Positions 10,250 through 23,540 of a stretch of 64,000 bases of DNA are shown one piece after another. The notes beneath the pieces were generated by a model. That model ran no database searches. It was not told where the DNA came from and saw only the letters and a program-made list of their open reading frames with translations. A program made the position numbers and the translations under genes. Every line of letters starts with the position of its first letter. Position 1 is the first letter of the stretch. Origin of the DNA: Chrysomallon squamiferum (lineage: Eukaryota; Mollusca; Gastropoda; Neomphalida; Peltospiridae); NCBI GenBank assembly GCA_012295275.1, contig CM022672.1, positions 19,567,394-19,631,393 on the forward strand, read 5' to 3'.

Positions 10250-11232
10250 AAATTAATGAGTGTCTCTTAGAATGTATTTTGGTGTATTGATAAAAGGATG
10301 GCTTTGTAAAATATGTTAATAATTAATGAAAGGCTCACATAATGTTGTGTAATAATGAAGGGTTGATAAAAATAACCAGGAATAAATGAATGGTTCCTGG
10401 AATGTTAAGTAATAGTCAATGGTTGATACAAATACTAGGGATTTAATGAAGGGCACATAGAATGTTAAGTAGTGATATCAGGTATTGATGAAGGGTTTAT
10501 CAAATGTTAAGTACTAATAAAGAGCTTGTAAAATAATAGTTCTGTAATGATGAAATATTAGAATGTTCGGCAATGGTGAAATTTTATTAGAATGCTCTGT
10601 AAGGTTGAAATATTAATAGAATGTTCTGTAATTGTGAAATATTAGTAGAATGTTGTGTAATGATAAAATATTAGTAGAATGTTCTATAATGATGAAATAT
10701 TGGTAGAATGTTGTGTAATGGTGAAATGTTAGTAGAATCTTACGTAATGATGAAATTAGTAGAATGTGTAATGGTGAACTTAGTAGAATATTATGTAATG
10801 GTGAAATGTTAGTAGAAATTTATGTAATGATGAAATATTAGTAGAATGTTCTATAATGATGAAATATTGGTAGAATGTTCTGTTATGATGAAATATTGGT
10901 AGAATATTATGTATTGATGAAATAGTGGTAGAATATTCTGTAATGATGAAATGTTGGTAGAATGTTGTGTAAAGGTGGAAGTAGAATGTTCTATAATGAT
11001 GAAATATTAGTTGAATATTCTGTAATTGTGAAATAGTAGAATGTTGTGTAATGGTAAAATATTGGTAGAATGTTCTGTAATGATGAAATATTGGTAGAAT
11101 GTTGTATAATGATGAAATATTGGTAGAATGTTGTGTAAAGGTGAAAGTAGAATGTTCTATAATGATGAAATATTAGTTGAATATTCTGTAATGGTGAAAT
11201 TTTAGTAGAATGTTGTGTAATGGTAAAGAGCT
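10250..11232. repeat. Degenerate 29-bp minisatellite, about 1 kb
   Basis: More than 30 copies of a unit like TAGAATGTTCTATAATGATG plus AAATATTGG. Copies are more diverged at the left end (where TAATGAAAGG-type variants occur) and cleaner after 10600, which suggests repeated unequal exchange on the right. Confidence 0.88.
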
Positions 11233-11329
11233 ATTGAAAAACCCACCAATACAATTTGAAAGAAAAGTAATATTAGTGCTTATGATGCAATGATGAAAAA
11301 TAAACAAAAAGATGATGAAAGTGGTATTG

Positions 11330-11354
11330 TTGTATATGTATGTATATATATGTA

Positions 11355-11385
<31 letters not shown>

Positions 11386-11438
11386 ATATGTATATATATA
11401 TGTACGTATGTATGTATGTGTGTATGTGTGTGTGTATG

Positions 11439-11471
<33 letters not shown>

Positions 11472-11480
11472 GTAAGTTCT
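11330..11480. repeat. (TA)/(TATG)n tract
   Basis: Compound TATA, TATG and TGTG repeats giving Tyr/Ile-rich false frames on both strands. A similar tract lies at 11790-11920. Confidence 0.85.
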
Positions 11481-11817
11481 TTTATATAGTGTATTTTTCA
11501 CATATATGTATATATTTTTCCATTTAATGTTCTGGCTATGTTGAAATTATGTTAATAATCACATACAAGTTCATATCATCATGTGCTTTTCGGAGCAAGC
11601 TTACTGTGTTGCAGAGATATTTATGAGTATTGTAGAGAAGTTACATCTCAGATCAAATGTTAACTTCCTCATTGCTCTCATTATAACACGATCCACACTG
11701 CCAGATGTCTCTAATCAGTTTTTCACTGAAGAAGAAATACTTCATTTAATTACATATTTTACATTTTATATGTATTTATATATGTATGTATAATATATAT
11801 ATATGTATATATATGTG

Positions 11818-11856
<39 letters not shown>

Positions 11857-12399
11857 ATATAAGTATATATCATTTATGTGTAGCTATATATGTGTTTGTG
11901 TGTGTGTATATATATAGACAGAAAGACACCACACATTTGTGTAAACACATGTGTTTGTGTGTGTGAGTGTGTGTGTTTTGTTGGTGTAAAGGTATTAATA
12001 GTATTGATTAAGGACATCATATTAATTCTCTGAATATGTCTAAAATTGTTTTTGTATCTAACTACTGTCTTTTGTGTAGCCCATATTTGCTCCTCTGTGA
12101 ATGTCTATATCTATCTTGCTTTCTCTGTCTGTCTATGTAAGTAGTTTGATGAAGCCTGTGGAAATATGGTTTAAAATCACAGGTATATCTTTGTAGTATT
12201 TATCATAGCTTAAAACAAAATTAAAACTCCATGGAGATAATAATGGATTAAGTAATCAAGCAGTGATTTAGTAAGCTGGTGATCTTGTATTATGTAGTTA
12301 ATCATTTTTTCATAACCACTTATTTCTTTCAGTCTTTAACTTGATTCTAGGTTTGGTCAAGTTTTTATTTTTCATAGTCAATAAGCTATCCAGTTCAGT

Positions 12400-12970
12400 T
12401 CTTTCAAACGCTAACTTGATATTCGATGCTTGATTTCCAACTGTTCTCCTGAATATGCATGTTTTTCTTTTTCATTACTAGTGCAAGGAATATTAAACCA
12501 TTTCAGGGTACTACTTACTTAATACTTGATCTGTTATTGTGGTTTAAAATTGTTTATATTTATCCCATATGAAGCTTAGCTATTACATTCTTTACAGGTT
12601 ATGCTAGCTTAACACTTGACTTTTAAGTTTGACCTTTAATTGTCGAGTTTGTGGGTTTTTTTTTTTAACACGTGCAAGGGTTAATTTAATACTTTGGTTT
12701 CTAAATGTTTTCATGAATTATCAAGTTTATATTTTTAATAACCAGTGCAGCAGTTAACCACTTAAATTCTTTATTCTTGAATTGTGTAATTTGTTTTTTT
12801 GCTGCCTGTTGCAAGGGTTAAACACTTGAACCCTTTCCCCAGTACTAACCGAATACTTGATTTCTAAGTGTCGTTTTGAATTGTCAAGTTTACGTTTCTT
12901 GCAAACCAGTGTTAACCACTTAAACTCTCTTACATCAGACTTGATGCTTGATTTCATTTTCGTTGGTGTC
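12400..12970. repeat. Old tandem array, unit about 110-130 bp
   Basis: Four to five diverged copies share the word order CTTGATTTCTAA, then GAATTGTCAAGTTTATATTTCTT, then ACCAGTG..GTTAACCACTTAAA. Examples start near 12420, 12600, 12690 and 12850. Divergence is high, so the array is old. Confidence 0.6.
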
Positions 12971-13271
12971 TCACACAACTGATACATGCCCTGCCCAACA
13001 CAGCCATTAGTGTAATAAAACAAATAAAAAAAAAAAAAAAAAAAAAAAAGAGAAGCTAAATGTTTTGTTAAAGTGCATGTGGTTGGTGTAGTGTCATGCG
13101 AGAGTGTTGGAGGCTGTGTTATCACTGGTTATTTGAATAGCAATTCTCCGAAGGGTTATCTGCACTTTTTCTTTATTTATGGATAACAGAGCTAACAGGT
13201 TATCATCGTTTCACAACTTCGTGTAGTGGCTTGTTCAGATCATTTTATACACTGTTGGCATTTGGTTTCAG

Positions 13272-13349
13272 GAATATCAGTCGATGGAGTGCCCTCTGGC
13301 CACCACTGCCAGTGCATGTCCATTACCAACGGGTTCAGAAAAGCTGTAG
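13272..13349 (+). CDS. Gene 2 candidate 78-nt cassette exon
   Basis: The acceptor is TTTGGTTTCAG at 13261-13271 and the donor is TAG|GTTACT at 13350. The stretch is GC-rich compared with its surroundings and has no repeats. Entering in phase 1 from AAAG at 6575, it reads 26 codons with no stop: GISVDGVPSG, then HHCQCMS, then ITNGFRKAV. It leaves in phase 1, as the exon at 44082 needs. A length divisible by three with equal phases is the classic layout of an exon that can be skipped without breaking frame. The donor is not strong (no A at +3 to +4), and the peptide matches no domain I recognise, so this remains a candidate. Confidence 0.45.
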   Translation, partial: EYQSMECPLATTASACPLPTGSEKL

Positions 13350-15470
13350 GTTACTGTGTTTAACTGCATGGCATTTTATTAGTTGAAATGAGTGCATGTT
13401 TGACTTTTTTTCATCTTTTTTTTTTTTTTTTTGAAAAGCTCAGCTAAATTAAAATTAAAATGTTTTTAAGTTAATTGTTGGTTTTTAGTTTTTTAAATTA
13501 TTATTATTATTACTATTATCATTGTTGTTATTATTTTTATTATTATTATTGTTACTATTACTATTTTTATTAATGTTGTTTTATGTTTCTTCTTCTTCTT
13601 ATTATTATTATTTGTAGTGAAAAAAGAAAAGTCAAATTAAAAGGTTAATTTTATTGTAATTAATTTTGCATGATTATTAAATCATTACTAATTGGAACCA
13701 AAAACATCAGTGCTTTTAATTTTAATTCATATTTTAAACAACATTATTCAGGATGTTTTGTTTTGTTATTTTAAAAAAACCCACCAAAACCCCAAACATT
13801 CATAACAAGTAACATTCACAGAACAGTTGACAGTTTATGAATTATATTTCTGTAATATGACACACCTCTTTGCTGATTAATAGTATATATTAATAATGTA
13901 TCAGTCATATTTTGCTATTTCATAACACAAACACATACTCATAACATATATAAACACCACAAAAACGCACATACATATACAGATAGTGACATACACACTG
14001 ATTAACACATGAATACACACATACACAATACACATATTCACATAGACATACACATATATATCTGTACACTTCCATATAAATGCACATAAAACACAAACAT
14101 ATTACATGCATACATATACAAGACATACACACATTCACTCACAGCTTTTTTTAAACATGGCATGCATTGGTAACTGAGCTGTGGGAATTAGTAAGTATTC
14201 CAGTGGGTACACTAATAAGATTTTATCTCTTATCAGCTTTCCCTCAAGCATGTTCTCTATCTCTGTGTGGAGTCTGCTCCTGCTCACTGTGAGAATGCAA
14301 GGACAGTTGTACCAGAGTTAACTTGTACATGTACAGATAACAGATAAAACAGGCTGGTGCAGATGTCCCATTGTTCTGAAATTAATTTCCCGAACAGTGT
14401 GATTGCACTTAAATGTGATGATGCTGATTTGTAGTAGCTAATTTGAGATCGAAATGTTCAGCGTTTGCCTTGGTCGTGTGTCTTGTGCTTACGATTAAGA
14501 CCAGCGTTTAAAACAAGCTGAATGCCACCTTACCCTTTTACACTGAACTGGAGCTTTTAACTTTTGCCATTATTGGTTTCCAGTCTGTTTTCAATACGGT
14601 GTCTTGTAAAGATTATTCTACAAAAATGTCTTCTGTTGTGTGTAATGTTAATTAATGAAATGTAATAACTGGGATAATCATATTTACTCACTAAGTGTGA
14701 CATATGAGACTCACATCTTTTGGTATTTTCTTTATTTTGAAAAGAAAATATTAGTGTTGCTGCTCACCTATGACTACTACCAATGCTACTGCTACTGTTA
14801 CTACTGCTACTACTAAATAGTAAATATAAGTAAATAAAAAAAATTGCTATAATTACTACTAGTTGTCCTGCTGCTGCTTCTAGTGCTAATATTACTACAC
14901 GTACTTATTATTGTTGTTGTTGCTGGCCTACTACTGCAACTACTACTATTACTACTGTTAAATATAAATAAATAATAAAATTGCTACGGCTGTTAGCAGT
15001 TGTCTTACTGCCCACTGCTGCTGGTACTGTTACTACTACTACTAGTAATAATTATTGTCATTGTTATTATTATTATTATAAAAACCTTCTCTATGGATTT
15101 GTAAGACACTAGAACTGAATTTCCACCAAGCCTAAAAATCCAGACAGATGACCATCAAGTGTCATTACATACACTGACATCAAACTGTGTGTGAGGACTG
15201 TAAGTCACACATGAACCTGTTCACCTAGTAACTCACTCGGTGATGGAGTAACTCCTGTGATTGTCATTCTATTTTGAGCTGATGGATAACAACACAAACA
15301 CAAGTTCTTGGCCTGATTGTTGTTGCAGTATTAACAGCATTCTCCGAGGAAATCCTTGCCCTGACAACATAAAAGACAAAGCTGAGACTTACAGTGGTGT
15401 ATTTCCAGGTTGACAGCTGATCATCCTTCATGATTTGACGTGAAGATGAGAAGTACATGATGATTAGTGT
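13350..15470. repeat. Intronic DNA with ATT, CATA and ACT microsatellites
   Basis: Trinucleotide ATT-type repeats lie at 13495-13615, CACATA-type repeats at 13920-14140, and ACT/TACTGC compound repeats at 14770-15080. The stretch 14150-14650 is more complex and somewhat GC-richer, but I see no open frame with splice sites in it. Confidence 0.6.
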
Positions 15471-15479
15471 TGTACTGTA

Positions 15480-16651
15480 GTGGTGAACAAAGGAAGCAGT
15501 GTTACTAGATGGGCTGATTATAGAAAAAATAAGAAGAAAAAACTTCTTGAATAACACATAGCAATCCAAGTACTTGAGGATTTTTGTCAAGAAGTATGGT
15601 TTTATTATATGACTTATTTTCCTGGGTATCAGTGGGAGCAATATTGTTTATAATATTTTGGTCCATTTCTAATGTGCTTTGAAATAAATGGAAATAAGTT
15701 ATAAAAAAAACCAATAAAATATTAAAAAACTCAAACGTTCTCCCCACATCTTGAATATCATATAGTAATTTATAAGTAATCCTGGAACTTGAGGATTTTT
15801 ATTGAAAAACATGGTCTGTGACTTATTCTGCTTGGGTATCAATGGGGGCAGAATTGTTTACAGTAATCTAATTATTTTATAATTTGGTTTGGGGTCCACT
15901 ACTAACGTGCTTTGAAATAAATGGAGATAAGTTATAGGACGCACTGTAATCCAAGCACACTCAGAGATTTATGTTAAAAGCTTGGTCTTGTTTCCGTGGA
16001 TATTGCCGGGGGAGCAATGTCATTTGATGGCCTGATTATAATAATCTAATCACTTTAATCTGTCATTGTTGAAGTTTGGCCCATTAATAACCAGCACTGA
16101 TAGCACAGGAAGTACTGTTACTAGATGGCACGATTATAGAGAAACATCCTCAGTAGAACATAGCAATCCAAGAACTTTAATCTTTCGTGGATTTTGTCAA
16201 AGGCTTGGTCATGACCGATGTGCTTTGATATACAATAATACATTAATCTTAAGCCTCATTGAGTCGGCATTAGAAGTTGTCTTTTAAGATATTTCGGTTA
16301 TAGAATAACGTCTTGAAAAGAACATAGAAATCCAAGAACTTTAGTGGATTTTGTCAGAGGCTTGTCCATGGCTGATGTGCTTGGATATATAAACACATTA
16401 ATCATTGTCACCTTAACTAAAGCAGTCTCCTAGGATCTTCTGATTGCAGGCGAGTAAACAATTGGGTAACATTAACATACAGTAATCTAAATATTGTAAT
16501 CTTCCATGGAGTTTTTGTCACAGTTTGGTCCATGACCGATAAGCTTGGATGTATTTCAGAATATTAATCTTTGTAATTAAGGACAGATTTAATAATAATA
16601 ATAATGAAAATAATAATAATAATGAAATAAATAATAATAATGATAATAGTA

Positions 16652-16711
<60 letters not shown>

Positions 16712-17260
16712 GTAGTAGTAATAATAGTAATAATAATAATAGTAGTAGCAGCAGCAGCAACAACAACAATAACGCAATAAATAATAATAAATATAGAAAT
16801 AAACCCAGCAAAATCTCTTGAACATCACCCAGTGATTTGAATATTTTAATCTGTAATGGACTTTGTGTGAGACTGGTCCCTGTTTGATGTGCTAGGATAC
16901 CTAAACACATTAATCCATACCCAAGTAATGGCCACTAAATAAGAAGGAAGAGATTATCTTCTCAGGTTGATTATAAAAAAACTAATAATAAAAAAAAAAT
17001 TAAAATCATTTTTTTTTTAAATCCTAGTAATCTAAGTACTCTAATCTGTCATAGAGGTTCTTTTTTCTCTGCTTTGTCCATGACTGGTATATTTAAACAC
17101 ATTAAATGTTCTTACACCATTATCTGTTAAATAAGTGGTCATTTGAAACAGCCTTCTCAGTTGATATGATAAAAAGAAGAAAATAATTGTCTCAAATAAC
17201 AATTTAAGTACACAAAGTGTAATGACCTTTCTTTGTTAAAGAGCTTTTGTTTAAGTATTA
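15480..17260. repeat. Long-unit degenerate satellite, about 150-215 bp period
   Basis: A shared core, roughly AGCAATCCAAGTACTTTAAT followed by CTTTCGTGGATTTTGTCAAAGGCTTGGTC in pieces, recurs near 15563, 15778, 15949, 16161, 16327, 16481, 16830, 17026 and 17196. Copies also share TGATGTGCTTGGATAT further along. An (AAT)n microsatellite has expanded inside one copy at 16591-16795. The array is old and independent of the other arrays in this intron. Confidence 0.7.
16591..16795. repeat. (AAT)n microsatellite, about 205 bp
   Basis: AAT repeats with GTA and GCA interruptions near the right end. All frames on both strands are open and give homopolymer peptides (Asn, Leu, Tyr), which are artefacts. 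Confidence 0.95.
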
Positions 17261-17306
17261 TTTTTTGGATACAGACATATGTTTCAAAAATTTTTATTCA
17301 GTAAAT

Positions 17307-17329
17307 TGATTGATTGATTGATTGATTGA

Positions 17330-17380
<51 letters not shown>

Positions 17381-17390
17381 TATTATTTGT
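17307..17390. repeat. (TTGA)n followed by (ATT)n
   Basis: Six TTGA units run directly into about 18 ATT units. Confidence 0.9.
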
Positions 17391-17649
17391 TTTATGATAA
17401 TAGGTTAAACAATTTTGTATAAATGGATGGATTTTTTTCCACGGAACACACATCTCAATACAGTGGGACTGTTTCTACCTGGATTAGCCCACAAATCTTC
17501 TCCAACCTGTTTTATTTCTGTTGGACTTTATAACGTAGGATGTTATTTACAGCGTGAGAGGGTAAAAGCTTATGAATATAAAGTTATAAACCAGTGGGGC
17601 TAAGTCATAAAACAGGGGTTTGTTTACCAATGCTGTACCGAGATTCTTA

Positions 17650-18010
17650 TCGGGCACTGCGAAAAAGCTGAGTTAAGAGTGTACTAAAGTGAAAGATTAA
17701 ACACATACTACATTCAAATAGTGTTTGTGAATCGAGGTTAATTTACTGACACAGCTGTAGTTTATACTTGCAAAAAATATTATAGTATATTTACTAATAT
17801 ATGTTTTGAAAGATTAAAAATATTGTATTTAGGTAGTCTTTATGAACAAAGGTTCATCCGGTAATTTATTATCACTATAATATTACAATAAAGAAGCTAA
17901 TATATATATATATATATGTATGTATGTATATGTATATAATATTGAAAAATTAAACATTTTACCTAATATAGTTTTTGTGAACTAGGGTTAATTTTGTTAA
18001 CAGTTAAAAT
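17650..18010. repeat. Three diverged tandem copies, about 130 bp
   Basis: GAAAGATTAAACA...CATTCAAATAGTGTTTGTGAA (17690), GAAAGATTAAAAATATTGTATTTAGGTAGTC (17807) and GAAAAATTAAACATTTTACCTAATATAG (17942) begin related units that end with GGTTAATTT-like words. Confidence 0.55.
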
Positions 18011-19680
18011 ATTAAAATACAACATTTATACAAATACTTTTCATGTTTAAAAATAATAAATGTTAAATTCTTCATTGTCTGAATCTGATGGTTGTTTTAT
18101 ATATTTGTATATATCACTTAAGTAAGTGACTGAGCTGTAACATAACTGATATATGATACATTATGGATAAATCTACTTCATTCGTCCTTTCCAGCTATTG
18201 CTCTAAACAGTTGTTTATGAAAAATCATGATAACAATTCCTGGTTTGTTGGAAATTTTACATTACAGATACCCTGTATCCCATCTTTTAAGACTAGTGTC
18301 ATCAAATTTCCTTGTCCATTTTAAATATCCTTATATCTTCATAATCTCTGAAGGTTAATGGACCTAACATTGGATGCCAGCTCTAGACATTGTTAGTGTG
18401 TCAGTAAGTTAAAATGGAGGATTTAGATGTCGTAGATCTTGCTCATTTAGGTCTTGGTAGGAGTTAATAATGGAATGCAGTCTGAGTGACTATCTGTATT
18501 AAGGTTAATGACATAACAGGTGCTTGAACTAAGGTTGTTGCAAATTTCTTTTCTCTGGCTATTATTATATACTGAGAGGAAAAAAATCTGACTTAATAAA
18601 GAGTTAATACTTCCTGTATTTAATTATTTATGTGTATATATATTAACTAAATGATCTTAATAATAATCATAAAGTCTTTTTGAGAACCTTCAACAGGCAT
18701 ATATGTGTGGGTGGGTGTGTTGATGTGTTAATTACAGACTTTTAATTATTTTATTTTCTTGTGTTGGTTAGAAGGGAAATTCAAGCAAAAGAAGCACCAA
18801 TGAAAATAGATCATGCGGTCATTTATTCGTTTGTTATTGTTAAATATCTTTCATGAGCTATAATTCTGTTGACTAAAGACAGTTAGTATTGTGAACTCAG
18901 TTTTACTCGTATCTTTAAAGAAAAATGATTTCAAAATTATTTTTTAGCCCTTGTTTTATGAGTATTGAGAACAAATATAAAAGGTTGTGTATTGTGAAAC
19001 ATTTCAGAGACACAACAGGACAAAAAGACAGTCTTTGTTATTTCTATTTAGTAGTGATAAACAAGGATTAATGAGAATATATATAATGTTACTGTTTCTG
19101 TTTAATTGTTTCTAATAATTTAATCAGAAACTGTACATTTTAAAACTCGTGGCTCTTTCTGTTAAAGTGTAAAAATACAAATAAATTTGTTATTGAATAC
19201 ACAGAGTAAAAAAAATGTCAAGAATTTCTGTTGTTACAAATAGTTACATTAATCCACATCGATCATTACTAAACTTGAATTATGGATGATATCATTATTT
19301 TCCAGCCCTATTTTATATCTCTCTAATGTTTTTGAGATGTTTCCAAGACTTTTAATATGTCACTGTCCTATCGGTTAATGCTCCAGTACTGTAATTATTT
19401 CTCTTTCAGAAAAAGAGTCACAGATTTTTAAAAAACAAATTTGTTTAGCTCAGCATTTTCCAAAACACAGACTAGTTTAGTTGTGTTAATATTAATGTGA
19501 GTAACATGACTTAATGTTCGCTTGGATTGTGCACATTCAGTTAAATAAGAAATGAACATAATTTGTTTTTGATCGAAAAAAAAAAAAATATATATATATA
19601 TATATATGTATATGTATTTTGTATAATTATTATTAGAGGGAATAAACTTAATGCTGTCTTCTTCAGTTATGTTAGTTGTT
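18011..19680. other. Intronic unique AT-rich DNA
   Basis: Nothing was recognised apart from short TA runs (about 19588). No exon-like island. Confidence 0.5.
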
Positions 19681-19689
19681 CTTCTGAAT

Positions 19690-20078
19690 TAACAGATAGG
19701 GATGTTTTACATACTGCATCTGATATGGAGGAAAGAACCTAGCTGTAGCCACAGATAAACTGGAGAGAGGTATTTAGTCATGTATAGTCTCTTGGAAAGC
19801 TGAGATGTATCATACCCTTTGATGAAACAGGGTTTAAATTGGGATCTTGCTCTGCAGGTGCCCCATTAGGAATGATACATACCACAGCCTTTGAGGAATT
19901 GGATGCAGAAGAATGGTTGGAATGGAATCTAGCCCTACAGATGAACTTGGAAGGATCAATGCCATACCAATGCCTTTGATGAATCAGATATGGAGCACGG
20001 GTTTGGATTGGGAAATAGTGTGGTGGAAGCACCAAGGAGGATTGATCTTGTGACAGATGCTATTTCAAACCTGCCATT
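19690..20078 (-). mobile_element. Molluscan SINE copy with triplicated core, antisense
   Basis: On the minus strand this reads head to tail as the same SINE family as at 3985-4240. The head appears as GATTGATCTTGTGACAGATGC (plus strand, about 20039-20060) and the tail as CATACTGCATCTGATATGGAGG (about 19709-19730). The middle holds three related units beginning TTTGATGAA or TTTGAGGAA at 19818, 19890 and 19975 (72, 85 and about 80 bp). Each carries versions of CATACCACAGCC, GGTTGGAATGGAA and GGAGGATTGATC, so part of the SINE body was tandemly repeated. An 85-codon minus-strand open frame crosses it but is not a gene. Confidence 0.6.
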
Positions 20079-20200
20079 TATTACTGAACTGTAGCTTGTA
20101 AAGACACATGTCTGGTCACACATAGATCAGAGTTTATGTGTTCACTAAATTATTGCAACAGTGCTCTTGAAAATGTAATCTAAAGCTTTGAAAAAAAAAG

Positions 20201-20201
20201 G

Positions 20202-20289
<88 letters not shown>

Positions 20290-20313
20290 CTCTCTCTTTC
20301 TTCTCTCTCTCTG
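20201..20313. repeat. (CT)n microsatellite, about 110 bp
   Basis: Almost pure CT with two TTTC interruptions at the right end. It is a homopurine-homopyrimidine mirror tract capable of triplex DNA. Confidence 0.95.
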
Positions 20314-23300
20314 TTTTTTTCTTTAATAGCTAACCCTGACATTGTGAAACATTATGAAGAACATAATGAGCTACACTTTGTAGGGAAAGATAAATGTTAA
20401 CATACTGATACGTTGATATATTTGAACACGGCAGAGTTAAGAGGGTTTTATTTTTTACTTTTGGAGAGGTTATGTTTTCCTCTAGTTTTTAACTGCTTGT
20501 CGTTTTAAAAACCTAACAAATTGGCGTACAGAGCAACAAACATAAAAGAACAATAAATTAGGAACAAAGACAAAAAAGATTGTTCTGGAAATAATCAAAC
20601 AAGCAAATGTAACTGGTGAACATTTTTTTTTTATTATTGGTTTATTTTTTTTTTTTTTTTTTAATTAAAATGAATTAGTACATATTAAAAATTAAAAAAA
20701 AAAGAAAAATAGAATGAAAACAAAAATACACCACTGGGTATGAAATCCCCCCTTTAACAACAAAGAAATAAACAATGTGTGTTAATACATGTGTGTGTGT
20801 GTGTGTGTGTGCTATTGAATCAACAATATTTAAGTTCAAAAAGATTTCAACTTGAATATATCTTGAACTTCCACAATACATATTCATCACATCTTTTAAC
20901 TGTAACGATACCTTTTACTTGTATTTTATATACATATATATATATATATTTTTTTTTTTATAGAGAACATCTCTTTAATGATTTTCTTTTTCCAGATAAA
21001 CGTGAATCAGCGGCCTGTATTAACTTACTTACAGTATACCGAAAACACCGAAAGAGTTTAAAAATAGCCCGTATTTATTAGTATCCAAGTTGGAAAGCAG
21101 TGTGTTAAAACCATGAAGGTGGCTTAGGTAACTTATCAGCGTATACACTTGAACTCCTTTTGTGTTTCCTCCATTAGCTTATTACATACAGGCAGCTACT
21201 GGTATGGTGATATATAATACAGGCTGTTTAATACACACTCTATGGTAATATATGCACACATACACATGTATACATATTTAATATGAGCAATAACCCATTT
21301 TAATATCTATATATATATATATATCCATTTTAATACATAGATACATACATACATCCTTAATTTCAGTATACAAACAACCATATTATAATATATATATATA
21401 AATCCTAAATGTTTTAGTATACATACATCCTTTGTTTAATATACATATATATCCCTTCATACTGAAACTTTCATTCATTTTTTTTTTTTTTTTAAAACAA
21501 GGACTGAAATAACAAAAATTAATAAACATACAGATACAAATGAATGAATGAATAAATAAATAAATATCAGATGCATTCTGAACTGACTACAGCATGATTG
21601 AAAATCTAATTTTTTTTAGCATTTTTTAAAATTTATTTTACTTATTAATAAATTTATATTGTTAACAGTTTTTATAAAAACACTAGAAAAGTTATTATTT
21701 TTAAAAGAAAACAATAGAAGACAAGTCACCAATAAGAGCAGACATCTTGGGGAAAAAAAAAAAAAATCCAACCCAACCCAACCCAACCCTTACCCTACCA
21801 AAAACAGAAACAAGAAAAAAAAAATCTCATGTTAAAGCAGTGATATGAATCTTAAGTGATCAGATTATTACCATTTTTTTTTTTTTTTTGTGATATTTTG
21901 ACAGGTTTTATTTGCCTCCTCATTCATTACATTCATAAGACAAGCAGATTTATACAACCATTAGCAACTGTTCTCAGTGCGAGAAGACTCTAACTGTCAG
22001 AAATAACTTGTCAGTCAGCGGGTTCAAAGTCATTAATGTCATCATGTGACCATAATCATCCTATCAGTCTCTCTCTTAACAGTCACTGTTCACAGAGTGG
22101 GCTATTTCCTGTTCCAGAATGGCCTCCTCGACTGATTTGTATATATATATATATATATATAAAAACAAAAAATCTTTGTTTTGCGTTTTTCCTGTCTGTG
22201 AGAAGGTGTGTGAAATAAAATCACTTTTTGCTAATGTCTGAGTTTTGCTTGTCAAGATTTAAGACTTTTTTTCCTTCTAATTGTAATTGTACAGAAAGAT
22301 TGTATTTTACACTTAACAGTAAAATTTTCAATAATTTGTCTGATCATTCATTATTTGTGCATCATCAAAAAATCTGCATGATACCAAATAAATTTTGTTT
22401 TAAAATGTGTTATTAATTTTTATTTATTTCATTATTCCTTTATAATGAAACAAAAAAAATGGAAAATAAGGAAAACAATTTGTCAAAATGTATTTCTTCA
22501 AAATTGTTAAAGAAATCGTCATAATCACTGTGTTTGTTTATTTTTTAAAAACTGCATCATTAAAAGCAGTAACATGTTGTTTCTTGCTGGGTTTGTTTTT
22601 CTACAACAGCTGGCAAATAAATATTCAAGTAAATTGCAATTTTATTATAAAGAAACTTATAAAGAAGTGAATTTTAAAGAAATCTTAGCTAGCAGTTCTA
22701 AAGAATAATTGGCATGCATGCTACAAAACATTTGAGACAGACTGTTGACTTTTTATAAAGAACACATCAGGTCTGGAATAAATGGATTTGACAGATTTCG
22801 CCTGAAGACATTTCTGATATGTTAAGTGAATATAGCGGCACATTTTTAATTTCACATTAAAACATGCACTCAATGGTTATTTCTTTTTAACTCAGTGATC
22901 CAGTTATTTGTTGTGCTATATCTCTTACATCCATACACCATGTACTTATAGTTCTTTCACAAAAAACTCCAAAACAAAACAAATGAAAACAGATACAAAC
23001 AGTATACGTATATTTCTCAAGAATTGATTTTTTTTTTTTGGTCTTTAGAATTTATAACTAATATCATAATAGTACCATAAGTAATAAATTAATAATCATA
23101 ACATTAATAATAAATTGATAATAATAATAATAATAAATTAAAATTAATAATAATAGTAGTAAAATTATTATTAATATTATTAATAAACAGTCCATCGACA
23201 GTTATCTATCTAAGCATACCTTTACATTCACATTCACACGCACACATTATGTAAATTATTTCATAATGTGCTGAAGGTGTGGCTAAACAAAGCCTACAGG

Positions 23301-23440
23301 TTAATTGCAGGTTTATTTTTCAATAGAAGTATCTCAGTCTTGCAACTTTGAAGTTGCACAAATCAGTCTCTTTCAGGTCTTATACAGACAACAGTGTGTA
23401 ACTTGAGCAGTGTGGTTTTTGTTAAAGTTAAAAATATAAC
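20314..23440. other. Intronic AT-rich DNA with short repeats
   Basis: Includes a T-run at 20646-20663, (GT)n near 20790-20810, TA runs near 20935, 21310 and 22140, ATACA-type repeats at 21240-21440, an ACCCA repeat near 21770 and AAT repeats at 23080-23190. No exon or mobile element was recognised. Confidence 0.5.
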
Positions 23441-23471
23441 CAATAACCACGGTTGTTATTTTTGTAAATAG

Positions 23472-23540
23472 TTGGCTATAACAGGCTTTAGCAACAAAGG
23501 TAATATTGGCTATAACAGGCATTAGCGACAAAGGTAATAA
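23472..23540. repeat. Two-copy 34-bp direct repeat
   Basis: TTGGCTATAACAGGC...GCAACAAAGGTAATA occurs at 23472-23505 and again immediately after, with two differences. Confidence 0.85.

Noticed and set aside
11581-11793. 70-codon plus-strand frame
   Set aside because: No family resemblance, no splice context, and it ends in a TATG repeat; likely chance.
16518-16910. Long poly-Leu / poly-Asn / poly-Tyr open frames on both strands
   Set aside because: They are an (AAT)n microsatellite read in frame. The same holds for 533-937, 25587-26002, 38989-39408 and others.
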